Below are positions 1-9,003 of a stretch of 47,859 nucleotides of DNA, piece by piece. The notes beneath the pieces were generated by a model. It worked only from the letters and a program-made list of their open reading frames with translations, ran no database searches and was not told where the DNA came from. The DNA comes from Fidelibacterota bacterium. Its GTDB lineage: Bacteria > Fidelibacterota > UBA8477 > JABMPR01. The stretch spans positions 1 through 47,859 of the forward strand of contig JABMOS010000090.1 in NCBI GenBank assembly GCA_013203185.1. The letters are read 5' to 3'. Position 1 is the stretch's first letter. The number at the start of each line of letters is the position of its first letter. The position numbers and the translations under genes were made by a program.

Positions 1-1
1 A

Positions 2-790
2 AAATCTAATTCTGAATCATTCAATCTGGGTTTGAATTATCCCTGGCTGTTCCAATGGCCTCTTGTAGCATACTTTCAGTTTGGGAGGGAAGTAATTGAT
101 GGGAATTATCAGGTCGTCCAAACTATAATTGGCCTGGGATGGGACGTTGACTGGGAACGGTCAATATATTTCAATTATGAAAAGAATGAGTCAATTATCA
201 CCCATGAGGGTTCCATACTTTATCCAGAGTGGGCTGCCAGTAAAAAGCGTTTACTTGGTCTCGGGTATCGGCAAACAAGCTTAAATGCTCAAGCTCATGA
301 GGGGATATCATTACGAACTACTCTCTATCAGGAAATGAATTTTGAACCACAATCCATCAGGAAGGTCACATTGCGATCTGAGGCAGAATATAGGCTCCCA
401 GGCAATTTTTATGTTTCTCAAAGATCAGACGCAACCATACAAAATCATACCCAATCCTTATCTGATCCTTCAATCCTCATGGCTTTGGGAGGCGTGAATA
501 GTGTCCGCGGATATGAGGAAGCTTTTATCCGCGCTCCAAATACATTAAGTATGCAGAATACCCTCCACTTTACCTTGGGCAAACAGTCGCAAATCCTTGC
601 GTTTTATGATATTGGCATGCATAATACAAATAATTCAATTGAAAATATCCAGGGCTATGGTCTTGGGGTTCAATTAAGGAGCAGAAGAGGACCAATTAGG
701 CTTATTCTAGCTTCTCACAAAGGGATTAAATTGAGTAACAGTTTTTTCCATCTTGAATATTCCGGAGGTATTCCTTGGATCGATCGATAA
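2..790 (+). CDS. Omp85/BamA-TpsB family outer membrane barrel protein (5' end outside window)
   Basis: The reading frame is open to the left edge, so only about the last 260 residues are visible and the true start lies upstream. The visible part is rich in alternating hydrophobic strands. It carries the Omp85-superfamily signature GGVNSVRGYEE (lid-loop VRGY motif) and ends in a late-barrel pattern (YGLGVQLRSRRGPIRL, then a final aromatic strand), as in BamA, TamA and TpsB transporters. Such proteins insert or translocate other proteins at the outer membrane. No POTRA domain is visible, so the subtype cannot be set. The last codons overlap the start of the RNase R gene by 16 bases, which suggests co-transcription. 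The family call is secure; the specific role is not. Confidence 0.8.
   Translation, partial: KSNSESFNLGLNYPWLFQWPLVAYFQFGREVIDGNYQVVQTIIGLGWDVDWERSIYFNYEKNESIITHEGSILYPEWAASKKRLLGLGYRQTSLNAQAHEGISLRTTLYQEMNFEPQSIRKVTLRSEAEYRLPGNFYVSQRSDATIQNHTQSLSDPSILMALGGVNSVRGYEEAFIRAPNTLSMQNTLHFTLGKQSQILAFYDIGMHNTNNSIENIQGYGLGVQLRSRRGPIRLILASHKGIKLSNSFFHLEYSGGIPWIDR
764..768 (+). promoter_or_regulatory. Shine-Dalgarno GGAGG that fixes the TTG start of rnr
   Basis: GGAGG lies six bases before a TTG at 775, inside the last codons of the upstream barrel gene. No ATG or GTG with comparable spacing opens the RNase R frame nearby, so this site decides the start. Confidence 0.7.
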
Positions 791-2874
791 TCGAAAAGAA
801 AATTTTAGACACATTTAAACGCAACCCAGGTAAATGGTACAAGCATCGCGCTATTATGAAAGCAGCGCGAATTAGTGAACATGATTACCGCACGCTGAAA
901 ATTTTATTGTTAGAGATGTATAGAAACGGCCTGGTGGATCAAAAAGGCAGGCATCAATACGCCTTCAAACCTAAGCAACCGCAGAAAACAGGTGGATTAG
1001 CAGTTACCTCAAGGGGATTCGGGTTTGTGGAGTTGAAGGATGGCAGCGAAGTCTTCGTACGAGCCCAACACATGCAACACGCCTTCCATAAAGATCTGGT
1101 GAGAGTTCAGATACTGAACAAGCAAAAAGGCGATAAACCTGAAGCCAAAATTATAGAAGTTATCCAGAGGCATCACACAGAATTTGTCGGTGTGTATCAG
1201 CAGGATCGATTTGGTGAATGGGTTATTCCAGAAGATAAACGAATCCGTGTAAGGTTTGCAGTGATTGAGGGGGAACAAGGAACTGCTCGAGACGGCCATA
1301 TGGTTACCGTAGAGCTCATTCAATGGGATGAAGGACATCCAGAGCCACTTGTAAGTGTTAAAGATGTTCTTGGCTATCCTGGGGACCCAGGGGTCGATAT
1401 TGCCTTAATTGTCCAACAGCATGACTTGCCTACCACCTGGACCTCAAAATCTTTGGAACAGGCTGAATCGTATTCGGAAGAGAGTGTGCAGTCAGAAATC
1501 GCAAATCGTACAGATCTGAGAGCACTCACCTGTTTCACAATTGATCCAGAGTCAGCTCAAGATTTTGATGATGCCATTTCTATTGAGAAAACTTCCAAGG
1601 GATGGAAGCTAGGTGTCCACATTGCTGATGTTTCTCACTACGTCACACCAGGGAGCCCCATCGATAGAGGTGCCAGAAAGCGTGGCTCAAGCGTCTATCT
1701 TGTTGGCACGGCTATCCACATGCTCCCGGAAAAACTGGCCTCTGATTTATGTTCTCTCAAGCCCCATATTGACAGACTCAGTATGACATGCATGATGGAG
1801 ATTGGACGAGATGGTCAATTTGGCCCATCAAAGATTATGGACTCAGTCATTCACTCCAACCAGCGCTTCTCATATGAAGAAGTGGAAGCGGTGATCAATG
1901 GAAAAGACCACACGTATTCAGCGCAAATTCATGAAATGGAGAAGTTGAGAAAAGTTCTGTTCCGTGACAGAAAATCCAGGGGATCTATTGATCTTGATTT
2001 GCCTGAGCCAATTGTCATTTTGGATGAAACTGGTTTCCCCCATGATATCAAGCCATCCAAGCGCTTGACTGCGCACAGGCTGGTGGAAGAATTTATGCTG
2101 GCTGCCAATCGGGTAACTGCTGAGTTTTTAGATCAAAAATTTATTAATGCGAAACTTCCAGGAATATATCGAATCCATGAGACCCCCTCTGTTGATGATG
2201 TAAGTAAATTACAAATGATTTTGGATCGTTTAAAAATACCCCAGAAAATCAAGACACCGGTTAAGCCTAAGGACTATCAGGTTCTGGTTGAGGCTGTGAG
2301 GGAGAGCCCCTACAGGCACTTTATCGAAAAGGTGGCACTGAGATCCATGACCAAGGCCAAATACTCAGTTGAAAACCGGGGACATTTTGGATTGGCTTTC
2401 AAATCATACACCCATTTTACTTCTCCCATCAGACGCTATCCTGATTTAACAGTGCATCGTCTCCTGAAGCAATATGTGAAGAATGACAATAGCAATTTAC
2501 CCACACAAATATCACTGGAAAAATTGGCAGAGCATTGTTCTCAAAGAGAGAGAGTCGCCATTGAAGCCGAGCGGGATCATATGAAAATGAAGCAACTTCA
2601 ATATCTCAGTAAGCGTATTGGTCAAGAGTTTGAGGGTGTTATTTCAGGCGTACTGAATTTTGGATTCTTCGTTGAACTGGCTGAAAGCTTTGTAGATGGA
2701 CTGGTCCATGCAGGAAGTCTTACAGATGATTACTATGAGTATGAGGAAAATAATTTCTCCCTTACTGGAAGACGAACCAAGAAAATGTATCGATTGGGTG
2801 ATCCTGTAAAGGTGAAGGTGACATCGGTCTCCATCTCTGAAGGGCTGGCAGATTTTGAATTGATAAGCAATTAA
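775..2874 (+). CDS. rnr: Ribonuclease R (RNB-family 3'-5' exoribonuclease)
   Basis: This 699-residue protein degrades structured RNA processively from the 3' end, giving nucleoside monophosphates. Domains in order: an N-terminal winged helix (about 5-60), OB-fold cold-shock-like domains (about 65-215), the RNB catalytic domain (about 245-570) and a C-terminal S1 domain (about 615-695, GVISGVLNFGFFVEL). The Mg-binding cluster DPESAQDFDDA starts at Asp257, and the RNB signature YTHFTSPIRRYPDLTVHR is intact. Length and domain order match RNase R rather than RNase II. The start is TTG, supported by a GGAGG six bases upstream, and it overlaps the preceding barrel gene by 16 bases. Confidence 0.95.
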   Translation: MDRSIIEKKILDTFKRNPGKWYKHRAIMKAARISEHDYRTLKILLLEMYRNGLVDQKGRHQYAFKPKQPQKTGGLAVTSRGFGFVELKDGSEVFVRAQHMQHAFHKDLVRVQILNKQKGDKPEAKIIEVIQRHHTEFVGVYQQDRFGEWVIPEDKRIRVRFAVIEGEQGTARDGHMVTVELIQWDEGHPEPLVSVKDVLGYPGDPGVDIALIVQQHDLPTTWTSKSLEQAESYSEESVQSEIANRTDLRALTCFTIDPESAQDFDDAISIEKTSKGWKLGVHIADVSHYVTPGSPIDRGARKRGSSVYLVGTAIHMLPEKLASDLCSLKPHIDRLSMTCMMEIGRDGQFGPSKIMDSVIHSNQRFSYEEVEAVINGKDHTYSAQIHEMEKLRKVLFRDRKSRGSIDLDLPEPIVILDETGFPHDIKPSKRLTAHRLVEEFMLAANRVTAEFLDQKFINAKLPGIYRIHETPSVDDVSKLQMILDRLKIPQKIKTPVKPKDYQVLVEAVRESPYRHFIEKVALRSMTKAKYSVENRGHFGLAFKSYTHFTSPIRRYPDLTVHRLLKQYVKNDNSNLPTQISLEKLAEHCSQRERVAIEAERDHMKMKQLQYLSKRIGQEFEGVISGVLNFGFFVELAESFVDGLVHAGSLTDDYYEYEENNFSLTGRRTKKMYRLGDPVKVKVTSVSISEGLADFELISN

Positions 2875-2890
2875 AGCCTGTGAGGTATTC

Positions 2891-2919
2891 TTGACTGGTC
2901 TAACTTTATACTTGATTAT
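2891..2919 (+). promoter_or_regulatory. Possible sigma-70-type promoter before the DUF4837 gene
   Basis: TTGACT (2891-2896), a 17-base spacer and GATTAT (2914-2919) resemble -35 and -10 boxes in the short gap after rnr. The -10 box matches only four of six consensus bases, and promoter consensus in this lineage is not known to me. Confidence 0.35.
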
Positions 2920-2946
2920 TTTTGTGACCACAGGGGAGAGTGGATA

Positions 2947-3975
2947 ATGAGAAAACAACATATAATTGGCTATTTACCAATAGCCGCAATGCTTGTCCTT
3001 ACACTTGGCTCTTGTGAACGACCCAAGGAGAAGGCCATTGGGTATGATCATGTCATCACGGTTGTATGTGATGAAAGAAATTGGGAAGCCTGTGAGCCCA
3101 TATTAGCTCAAACCCTGGGGAAGGTATATCAAACACCTCCCACTGAAACACTCTATACCTTTCAAAGAATCAGCCCAAACGACCTTAATGCCAACATATT
3201 AAACAAAAACTTGATGATATTGACTCGTCTTGAGGAAAAGAGTGGTGTGACGCCACAAGTTCGCTCAATGCTTCCTGATTCAACCATATCAAAAATGCGA
3301 GGGAATCCAAAAGGCTACTATCAGCAGGGTGATGCGTATGCTGTTGGGCAAGCTCTTGTTGTGGTCGTAGGAAAATCTCTTGGTGACTTGAGAAATCGTC
3401 TGGAGGTCAATCAGGATCAAATATTCAATTTTATTGAGCGCAAAATGTTTGAAAGAAACACTGCCTTCATCTACCGATCTGGTGAACAGTTCGAGCTGGC
3501 TGAAAAGTATTATGATCAATATGGGTTTTATCTTCGTATGATGCATGATTATGTGGAAATTGAGAATCGACCTAAGGATAAACTTTTGTGGATGGGTCGC
3601 GATTTCCCATACCGATGGCTTACGATTTCATGGGCAACGCCTACTGATTCAACTCTGGAATACCAGTTAAATGATTTACTGACAGCTACCTTTGGCAAAA
3701 AGTTGAAAGATGTTAGGCTGAATAAAGATTACTTGATTTCGGAATCTATCTGGTTCAAGCAATACTCCACTTATAAATACTTTGGTTTATGGGAATCAAA
3801 ATCAGAAACAAAGGGTGGCCCCTTCATCGCTTATGGTTTCTATGAACCGGTAAAGGACCGGATCTATCTGGTTTCTGGAATTGTTCATGCACCAGAAAAA
3901 GCCAAGTTACCATATATCAGGCAAATGGAAACCATCATTCGAACATTCGACACTGAAATATTTGAAGTTGATTAA
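2947..3975 (+). CDS. DUF4837 family lipoprotein
   Basis: A 342-residue predicted lipoprotein with a hydrophobic leader and lipobox LGSC (Cys23). The layout matches DUF4837, a family of roughly this size known mainly from Bacteroidetes: an early strand ending in VVCDERNWEACEPIL, a central segment about reusing or failing a value (VVVVGKSLGDLRNRL), and a C-terminal part with YGFYEPVKDRIYLVSGIV. The function of the family is unknown. A GGGGAG Shine-Dalgarno lies just before the ATG. It sits between rnr and rfbD and ends seven bases before rfbD, so it is probably transcribed with the sugar genes. The family call is from recognition of the overall pattern, not a search. Confidence 0.75.
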   Translation: MRKQHIIGYLPIAAMLVLTLGSCERPKEKAIGYDHVITVVCDERNWEACEPILAQTLGKVYQTPPTETLYTFQRISPNDLNANILNKNLMILTRLEEKSGVTPQVRSMLPDSTISKMRGNPKGYYQQGDAYAVGQALVVVVGKSLGDLRNRLEVNQDQIFNFIERKMFERNTAFIYRSGEQFELAEKYYDQYGFYLRMMHDYVEIENRPKDKLLWMGRDFPYRWLTISWATPTDSTLEYQLNDLLTATFGKKLKDVRLNKDYLISESIWFKQYSTYKYFGLWESKSETKGGPFIAYGFYEPVKDRIYLVSGIVHAPEKAKLPYIRQMETIIRTFDTEIFEVD

Positions 3976-3981
3976 GGACAT

Positions 3982-4887
3982 ATGTCATTGAAGAAAAGCG
4001 TAATGATAACTGGAATTAATGGCTTACTGGGCCAAAATATTGTTCGTGAGTTTTCCAAGGACCATGACATTTATGGCCTTGATTTAACACCCAGTATTTT
4101 TGGACCATCCCAAAATATCCAGGTAAAACAAATAGATTTAAATGATACAATTGCTCTTGAGCAATATATCAAGAAGGTTCAACCAGATAGCATTGTACAT
4201 ACTGCAGCCTATACAAACGTTGATAGAGCTGAGGATGATCATGAAATAGCCCTTGCTGTAAACGGTAAGGTCCCTGCTGAAATCGCAAACATTTGTAAGC
4301 ATTTGGATATACCGCTGGTCCACATTTCAACAGATTATGTTTTTAGCGGTGACGCTGGACCCTATAGGGAAACAGATGATCGTGATGCCCGAGGTAAGTA
4401 TGCCGAGTCAAAACTTGCTGGAGAAAAGGCTGTCCTCGAATCAGGAGCAAAGGTTGCAGTTATCAGACCCAACGTCATGTATGGTAATGGGAAAGCATTG
4501 AAGAGTAGTTTTGTTGAGTGGTTGGTTACTGAATTGCGGAATGAAAGATCTGTGAGAATCGTTGATGATCAATATAACAATCCTACCTATGCACGCCGCT
4601 TGGCTTATGTCATTCGGATGATTCTTGAAAATAATGCCTGGGATATCTGGCATTTTGGATCAAAAGAGGTGGTATCGCGTTATACTTTTGCATTGAAAAT
4701 TGCAGATACTTTTGGGTTGTCCTCCTCATTAATTAATGCAATTTCGACGGTTGACTTGAATCAGAGAGCTCCACGACCATTACGGAGCGGTCTAATTTGC
4801 GAAAAATTGAATAAAGAGCTGGGGATTCCTATCTTGAGGATTGATGAAGAGCTGGCTCTGCTTAAGGAAGAGATGAATGTCGCGTAA
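3982..4887 (+). CDS. rfbD: dTDP-4-dehydrorhamnose reductase (RfbD/RmlD-like SDR)
   Basis: A 301-residue extended short-chain dehydrogenase. The N-terminal Rossmann motif GINGLLGQ (from residue 10), the HISTDYVFSG motif, and the catalytic YxxxK (Tyr140, Lys144, in YAESK) are present. The family reduces dTDP-4-dehydro-L-rhamnose to dTDP-L-rhamnose with NAD(P)H, the last step of activated rhamnose synthesis for surface polysaccharides. The rfbA, rfbB and rfbC partners are not in this window. AAGGA precedes the ATG. It overlaps the following glycosyltransferase by 11 bases, which supports a role in envelope glycan synthesis. Related sugar-nucleotide epimerases are an alternative. Confidence 0.85.
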   Translation: MSLKKSVMITGINGLLGQNIVREFSKDHDIYGLDLTPSIFGPSQNIQVKQIDLNDTIALEQYIKKVQPDSIVHTAAYTNVDRAEDDHEIALAVNGKVPAEIANICKHLDIPLVHISTDYVFSGDAGPYRETDDRDARGKYAESKLAGEKAVLESGAKVAVIRPNVMYGNGKALKSSFVEWLVTELRNERSVRIVDDQYNNPTYARRLAYVIRMILENNAWDIWHFGSKEVVSRYTFALKIADTFGLSSSLINAISTVDLNQRAPRPLRSGLICEKLNKELGIPILRIDEELALLKEEMNVA

Positions 4888-5596
4888 CTTAACAATTATA
4901 CCTACTTATAACGAAAAAGAAAACATCCTTCTTGTTATAGAGAAAGTACTTTCACTTTCAGTAAAAACAGACATTCTCATTGTTGATGATGGGTCCCCTG
5001 ATGGAACCGCTGATCTGGTGAAGGAGCGTCAAAAGAATACACCTGAGTTGCATCTCATGGAAAGAGCAGGCAAACTCGGGCTTGGAACCGCATATATCGC
5101 TGGCTTCAAATATGCCATCGAACATGGATATGATACTGTGGTGCAAATGGATGGCGATTTTTCCCACGACCCTGAGGTTATTGTGACCTTTCTCAAAGAA
5201 ATAGAGACCAATGATCTCATTATTGGATCTAGATATCTGAATGGGATAAGTGTTGTAAACTGGCCACTTCAGCGTCTCATGTTGAGCTATTTTGCAAGTA
5301 AGTATATTCAAATGATTACTCGAATGCCTGTGAATGACGGAACCGGTGGGTTCAAATGCTGGCGTGTTGATTTTTTGAAGCAAATGAATCTCGACAAAGT
5401 AAGAAGCAGTGGCTACTCATTTCAGGTTGAGATGAATTTTAGAGCCTGGAGAAGATCTCCTGACAGAGTCAAGGAAGTCCCAATTCTATTTGTGGATCGC
5501 ACTGTGGGCCAGAGTAAAATGTCCAAGGCTATTGTGCGGGAAGCAATCTGGCGCGTGTGGTGGTTGCGTTTAATGGCTTTATTGGGAAAAATTTAA
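4877..5596 (+). CDS. Polyprenol monophosphomannose synthase-like GT2 glycosyltransferase
   Basis: A 239-residue GT-A fold family 2 glycosyltransferase of the dolichol-phosphate mannosyltransferase (DPM1) type. Seen: the nucleotide-binding strand with IPTYNEKENI, the IVDDGSPDGT motif, the metal-binding QMDGDFSHDP motif and GTGGFKCWR near the acceptor site. It has no C-terminal membrane segments, so it is a short soluble or peripheral form. The expected reaction is transfer of mannose or another hexose from a nucleotide sugar to polyprenyl phosphate at the cytoplasmic face. It starts inside the end of rfbD and is followed by a second GT2 gene. Sugar specificity cannot be read from sequence. Confidence 0.87.
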   Translation: MSRNLTIIPTYNEKENILLVIEKVLSLSVKTDILIVDDGSPDGTADLVKERQKNTPELHLMERAGKLGLGTAYIAGFKYAIEHGYDTVVQMDGDFSHDPEVIVTFLKEIETNDLIIGSRYLNGISVVNWPLQRLMLSYFASKYIQMITRMPVNDGTGGFKCWRVDFLKQMNLDKVRSSGYSFQVEMNFRAWRRSPDRVKEVPILFVDRTVGQSKMSKAIVREAIWRVWWLRLMALLGKI

Positions 5597-5619
5597 GCCT
5601 TTTCACATCGCCTGATTTT

Positions 5620-7626
5620 ATGAAGCTCTCCATTGTTATTGTCAATTACAATGTAAAAGCCTTTTTACAGCAGGCCTTGGATAGCATCCTCAAAGCTACC
5701 CAATCTATAGAAACAGAAATATTTGTCGTAGATAACCACTCTGTTGATGGCAGCATTGAAATGCTCCAGACCCAGTTCCCCCATATCGAACTCATCCAAA
5801 ATCAGGATAATCTTGGCTTTGCCAAGGCTAATAACCAAGCCCTTAAGCGAGTTAGTGGCGATTATATCTGGCTTCTCAACCCAGACACACTGGTACAGGA
5901 AGACACACCGCAACAACTAATTCAAGTTATGGAAGAAGATGAGAAGATAGGGTTGTTGGGATGTAAAATCCTCAATGATGATGGGAGTCTTCAGTTGGCC
6001 TGTCGAAGAAGCTTCCCAACACCCTGGGTAGCCTTCACAAAACTCCTTGGGCTGGCAAATATCTTCCCAAAATCAAAATGGTTTGGTCGCTACAACCTGA
6101 CCCATCTTGATCCTGATGAGGCATATGAAGTTGAAGCCATAAGTGGCTCCTGCATGTTCATCCGCAAGGAAGCTTTGGAAGAAGTGGGGACTCTTGACGA
6201 AACCTTCTTTATGTATGGCGAGGACCTGGACTGGTGTTACCGGTTTGGACAATCTGGATGGAAGGTCTATTACACACCTGCAACCAGCATTATTCATTAT
6301 AAAGGTGAGTCATCAAAAGTGGCATTCTGGGATACTAATACGCACTTCTATAGAGCCATGGACATATTTACCAAAAAACATTTTAAGTCATCCAGTCGAT
6401 TCCCAATCCACTGGGTCCTACGCCTGGGTATATTTATTCGTTATATACTTTCTGTATTGAGCAAGATTAGTAAAAATGCAGTGGGATATGTTCTGGATCT
6501 GTCAGGGCTTTTGGCCATAACCTTAATCGCAATTTATATCAAATTCAGAACATTTGATGTGTTGAGCCAATACATATATGTCCTGCCCGTCTACCTGGGA
6601 AGCTGGTTGGCTGTAATTACCAGTCTTGGTTTGTATAGAACCTATAAATATTCTGTGAGTAGATCGGTACTGGCAGCAACCTTGGGGTTCCTAATTAATG
6701 TTACCCTTACTTACTTTTTCAAGGATTATGCCTTTTCTCGTATCGTGATGCTCATCAGTTACATGGGAGCGCTTGTATGGATCTCTGGATGGCGCATCGT
6801 GGCCTCTACTCGCCGCACTGAGAATTTTGCTCTTGGCACCCAGAAAACGCTCATTATCGGTGACTTTCAAAGTGCCAGTGACATTTTCTCCAGGCTCCTC
6901 ACCAACCTGGGTCTTGGGTATACACCCATCGGTATTATAGCAACAGATAGCGACAAGCATGATGATGATAGAATTATTGGACATTTAGATGACTTGATGG
7001 CTCTGGTGGAATATCACCGTATAGATGATGTAATATTTACCTCTGACAATATAGAGCTAAGCCAGATATTTGATTATTTGCCCACGTTGAGCCAACGGGG
7101 CGTAAAGATCAAACTTGTACCAGGGAACCTATCTTTTATTGTAGGGAAGTCTGCAGTTGAGAATCTTCAGGCCGTTCAATTTGTTGATATGGACTTTAAA
7201 TACTATCATACTGGGTCGAAAATTGTGAAACGGTTTGAAGATTTGATCATATCACCATTTATCTATCTCATTATGCGTCCATTTCAATCAGTTATGGTGA
7301 AGTCTAAATCTATGATTATTTCAGATGTTAACATCGATGGTAAGACATATTCTAGCTTTAAAATGCCAGATGGACAGTTCTCATTTTGGAGTAATTTAAG
7401 CTTGCTTCCCCTTGTGATTCGGGGAAAGTTGAGCCTCGTCGGATCCCCAATTGATCTGATTGATAAAGGATGGGATATAAAACGTGGCATTTTCAGTCTT
7501 GAATCCGTGCGAGGGGGATCTCAACTCAGTGAAGATGAGAGGTATTCTTTATTGAACTACTATCTCCACAATCATTCAGTCCTCCTTGATTTTGAAATAA
7601 TTATAAAAGCCTTCTTAGGAAAATAA
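5620..7626 (+). CDS. GT2 glycosyltransferase fused to a degenerate polyprenyl sugar-phosphate transferase-like domain
   Basis: A 668-residue fusion. Residues 1 to about 235 are a GT2 domain of the rhamnosyltransferase type (SIVIVNYNVKAF, WLLNPDT, FMYGEDLDWCYR). Then come several membrane segments (about 280-400), a CoA-binding-like Rossmann domain (about 410-530), and a C-terminal part that aligns with WbaP/PglC-type phosphoglycosyltransferases: KRFEDLIIS for the usual KRLFDLxLS, GKLSLVG for GEMSLVG, and a YYLHNHSVLLDFEIIIKA tail for YYIENWSxxLDxKILxKT. The catalytic Asp-Glu pair is replaced by Ser591-Asn592, so this half is probably inactive. The ATG at 5620 gives a canonical GT2 N-terminus; the frame is open 21 codons further upstream, but without a better start. 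It lies between glycosyltransferase genes and accA. Confidence 0.8.
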   Translation: MKLSIVIVNYNVKAFLQQALDSILKATQSIETEIFVVDNHSVDGSIEMLQTQFPHIELIQNQDNLGFAKANNQALKRVSGDYIWLLNPDTLVQEDTPQQLIQVMEEDEKIGLLGCKILNDDGSLQLACRRSFPTPWVAFTKLLGLANIFPKSKWFGRYNLTHLDPDEAYEVEAISGSCMFIRKEALEEVGTLDETFFMYGEDLDWCYRFGQSGWKVYYTPATSIIHYKGESSKVAFWDTNTHFYRAMDIFTKKHFKSSSRFPIHWVLRLGIFIRYILSVLSKISKNAVGYVLDLSGLLAITLIAIYIKFRTFDVLSQYIYVLPVYLGSWLAVITSLGLYRTYKYSVSRSVLAATLGFLINVTLTYFFKDYAFSRIVMLISYMGALVWISGWRIVASTRRTENFALGTQKTLIIGDFQSASDIFSRLLTNLGLGYTPIGIIATDSDKHDDDRIIGHLDDLMALVEYHRIDDVIFTSDNIELSQIFDYLPTLSQRGVKIKLVPGNLSFIVGKSAVENLQAVQFVDMDFKYYHTGSKIVKRFEDLIISPFIYLIMRPFQSVMVKSKSMIISDVNIDGKTYSSFKMPDGQFSFWSNLSLLPLVIRGKLSLVGSPIDLIDKGWDIKRGIFSLESVRGGSQLSEDERYSLLNYYLHNHSVLLDFEIIIKAFLGK

Positions 7627-7627
7627 T

Positions 7628-8587
7628 ATGAGTAAAACAGTATTAGAGTTCGAAAAACCAATTCATGATCTAGAGCAAAAGATTGTTGAAATGGAAATCA
7701 TGTCCAGTGATTCAGATATGGATATGAAAAAGGAAATTAAGAAGCTTAGGAAAAAGCTGGTAGAGCAATCAATCAAAATTAATAAGAATCTATCTCGCTG
7801 GCAACGCGTTGAGTTGGCCAGGCATGCCGATCGTCCCCATTCACTGGACCTAATTGATCTCATGTGTGATTCATGGATAGAGCTCCACGGTGATCGCCTT
7901 TTTGGTGATGATAAAGCAATTGTGAGTGGCATTGCTCGTATAGATGATCAGCGAATGGTCATTATTGGTCAGCAAAAGGGGCGCAGCACCAAGGACAATC
8001 TTTATAGAAATTTTGGGATGCCATACCCCGAGGGCTATCGCAAGGCTTTGCGGCATATGAAATTGGCTGAAAAATATGGATTGCCTGTGGTTACTCTTGT
8101 TGATACAATTGGTGCTTATCCAGGTCTTGAAGCTGAAGAACGGGGTCAGGCAGAAGCCATTGCCAGAAATCTTTTTGAGATGAGCCACTTATCTGTGCCC
8201 ATAATTGTTATTGTTATTGGAGAGGGTGCATCTGGTGGCGCATTGGGAATTGGAGTAGGTGACAGACTCATCATGCTGGAGAACACCTGGTATTCTGTTA
8301 TTTCCCCTGAGGGTTGTGCATCAATTCTTTATAGAGATGCCACCCAAAAGAAAAAAGCTGCCGAGGCAATGCGAGTTACTGCAGCAGATCTTCTAGAGAT
8401 GGGAATAGCTGATAAAATCATCAAGGAACCTCTAGGGGGGGCTCACCGGGACTATAAAGGCACTGCAAAGATTCTGAAAGATGTGATTCTGGAAGAGCTT
8501 GCAGCTATGCGTGAATTCTCAGTTGCTGAGATGATAGAAAAACGAATTCATAAGATTGAGAATATGGGTGCCTGGGAAGGCGAATGA
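7628..8587 (+). CDS. accA: Acetyl-CoA carboxylase carboxyltransferase subunit alpha
   Basis: A 319-residue full-length AccA. With AccD it transfers the carboxyl group from biotinylated BCCP to acetyl-CoA, giving malonyl-CoA for fatty acid synthesis in the cytoplasm. Seen: the N-terminal helical region, RPHSLDLIDLMCDSWIELHG, the oxyanion-hole glycines in IGEGASGGALGIGVGD, and ISPEGCASILYRD followed by the C-terminal helix. The ATG lies one base after the stop of the glycosyltransferase gene. The downstream thioesterase overlaps it by four bases (ATGA), so the two are probably translationally coupled. No accD is in the window. Confidence 0.96.
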   Translation: MSKTVLEFEKPIHDLEQKIVEMEIMSSDSDMDMKKEIKKLRKKLVEQSIKINKNLSRWQRVELARHADRPHSLDLIDLMCDSWIELHGDRLFGDDKAIVSGIARIDDQRMVIIGQQKGRSTKDNLYRNFGMPYPEGYRKALRHMKLAEKYGLPVVTLVDTIGAYPGLEAEERGQAEAIARNLFEMSHLSVPIIVIVIGEGASGGALGIGVGDRLIMLENTWYSVISPEGCASILYRDATQKKKAAEAMRVTAADLLEMGIADKIIKEPLGGAHRDYKGTAKILKDVILEELAAMREFSVAEMIEKRIHKIENMGAWEGE

Positions 8588-9003
8588 TCCGTTACAATTA
8601 TCATTTTAAAGTCCGTTATAAAGATATAGACCAAATGGGCGTGATGTACTACTCCAGATATTACGAATATTTTGAAGCAGCTCGTACTGACATGATGCGA
8701 GAGTTGGGACTCACGTATAAAGCACTGGAAGCTGAAGGCATTATGATGCCGGTGGTCCACAGTGAATCCGATTATTTTTCGGGTCCAGGTTTCGATGACC
8801 ATTTAACCTGTGTTACTGAAGTTACTGAGTGGCCAAAGGGTAAAATGGAAATCCTTTACACTCTAATCAATGAAGATGATCCAGGGAAAATATTAAATCG
8901 CGGCAAAACCATCCATGCATTCGTGAAAATGAATGGAAAAACAACCAGGATGCCTGCTTCATTAAAGCGGGTCCTCACAGAGAAGTGGAATTCAGACCAA
9001 TGA
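8584..9003 (+). CDS. Acyl-CoA thioesterase, YbgC/FadM hotdog family
   Basis: A 139-residue single hotdog domain. The 4HBT active-site motif RYKDIDQMGVMYYSRYYEYF is present, with Asp16 at the catalytic position, followed by the FEAAR helix. Such enzymes hydrolyse acyl-CoA or acyl-ACP thioesters. YbgC is linked to the Tol-Pal region in proteobacteria, but no tol genes are seen here. The ATG overlaps the accA stop (ATGA), and the next gene overlaps its end in the same way, which fits a small lipid-metabolism run. Substrate chain length is not predictable. Confidence 0.88.
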   Translation: MIRYNYHFKVRYKDIDQMGVMYYSRYYEYFEAARTDMMRELGLTYKALEAEGIMMPVVHSESDYFSGPGFDDHLTCVTEVTEWPKGKMEILYTLINEDDPGKILNRGKTIHAFVKMNGKTTRMPASLKRVLTEKWNSDQ

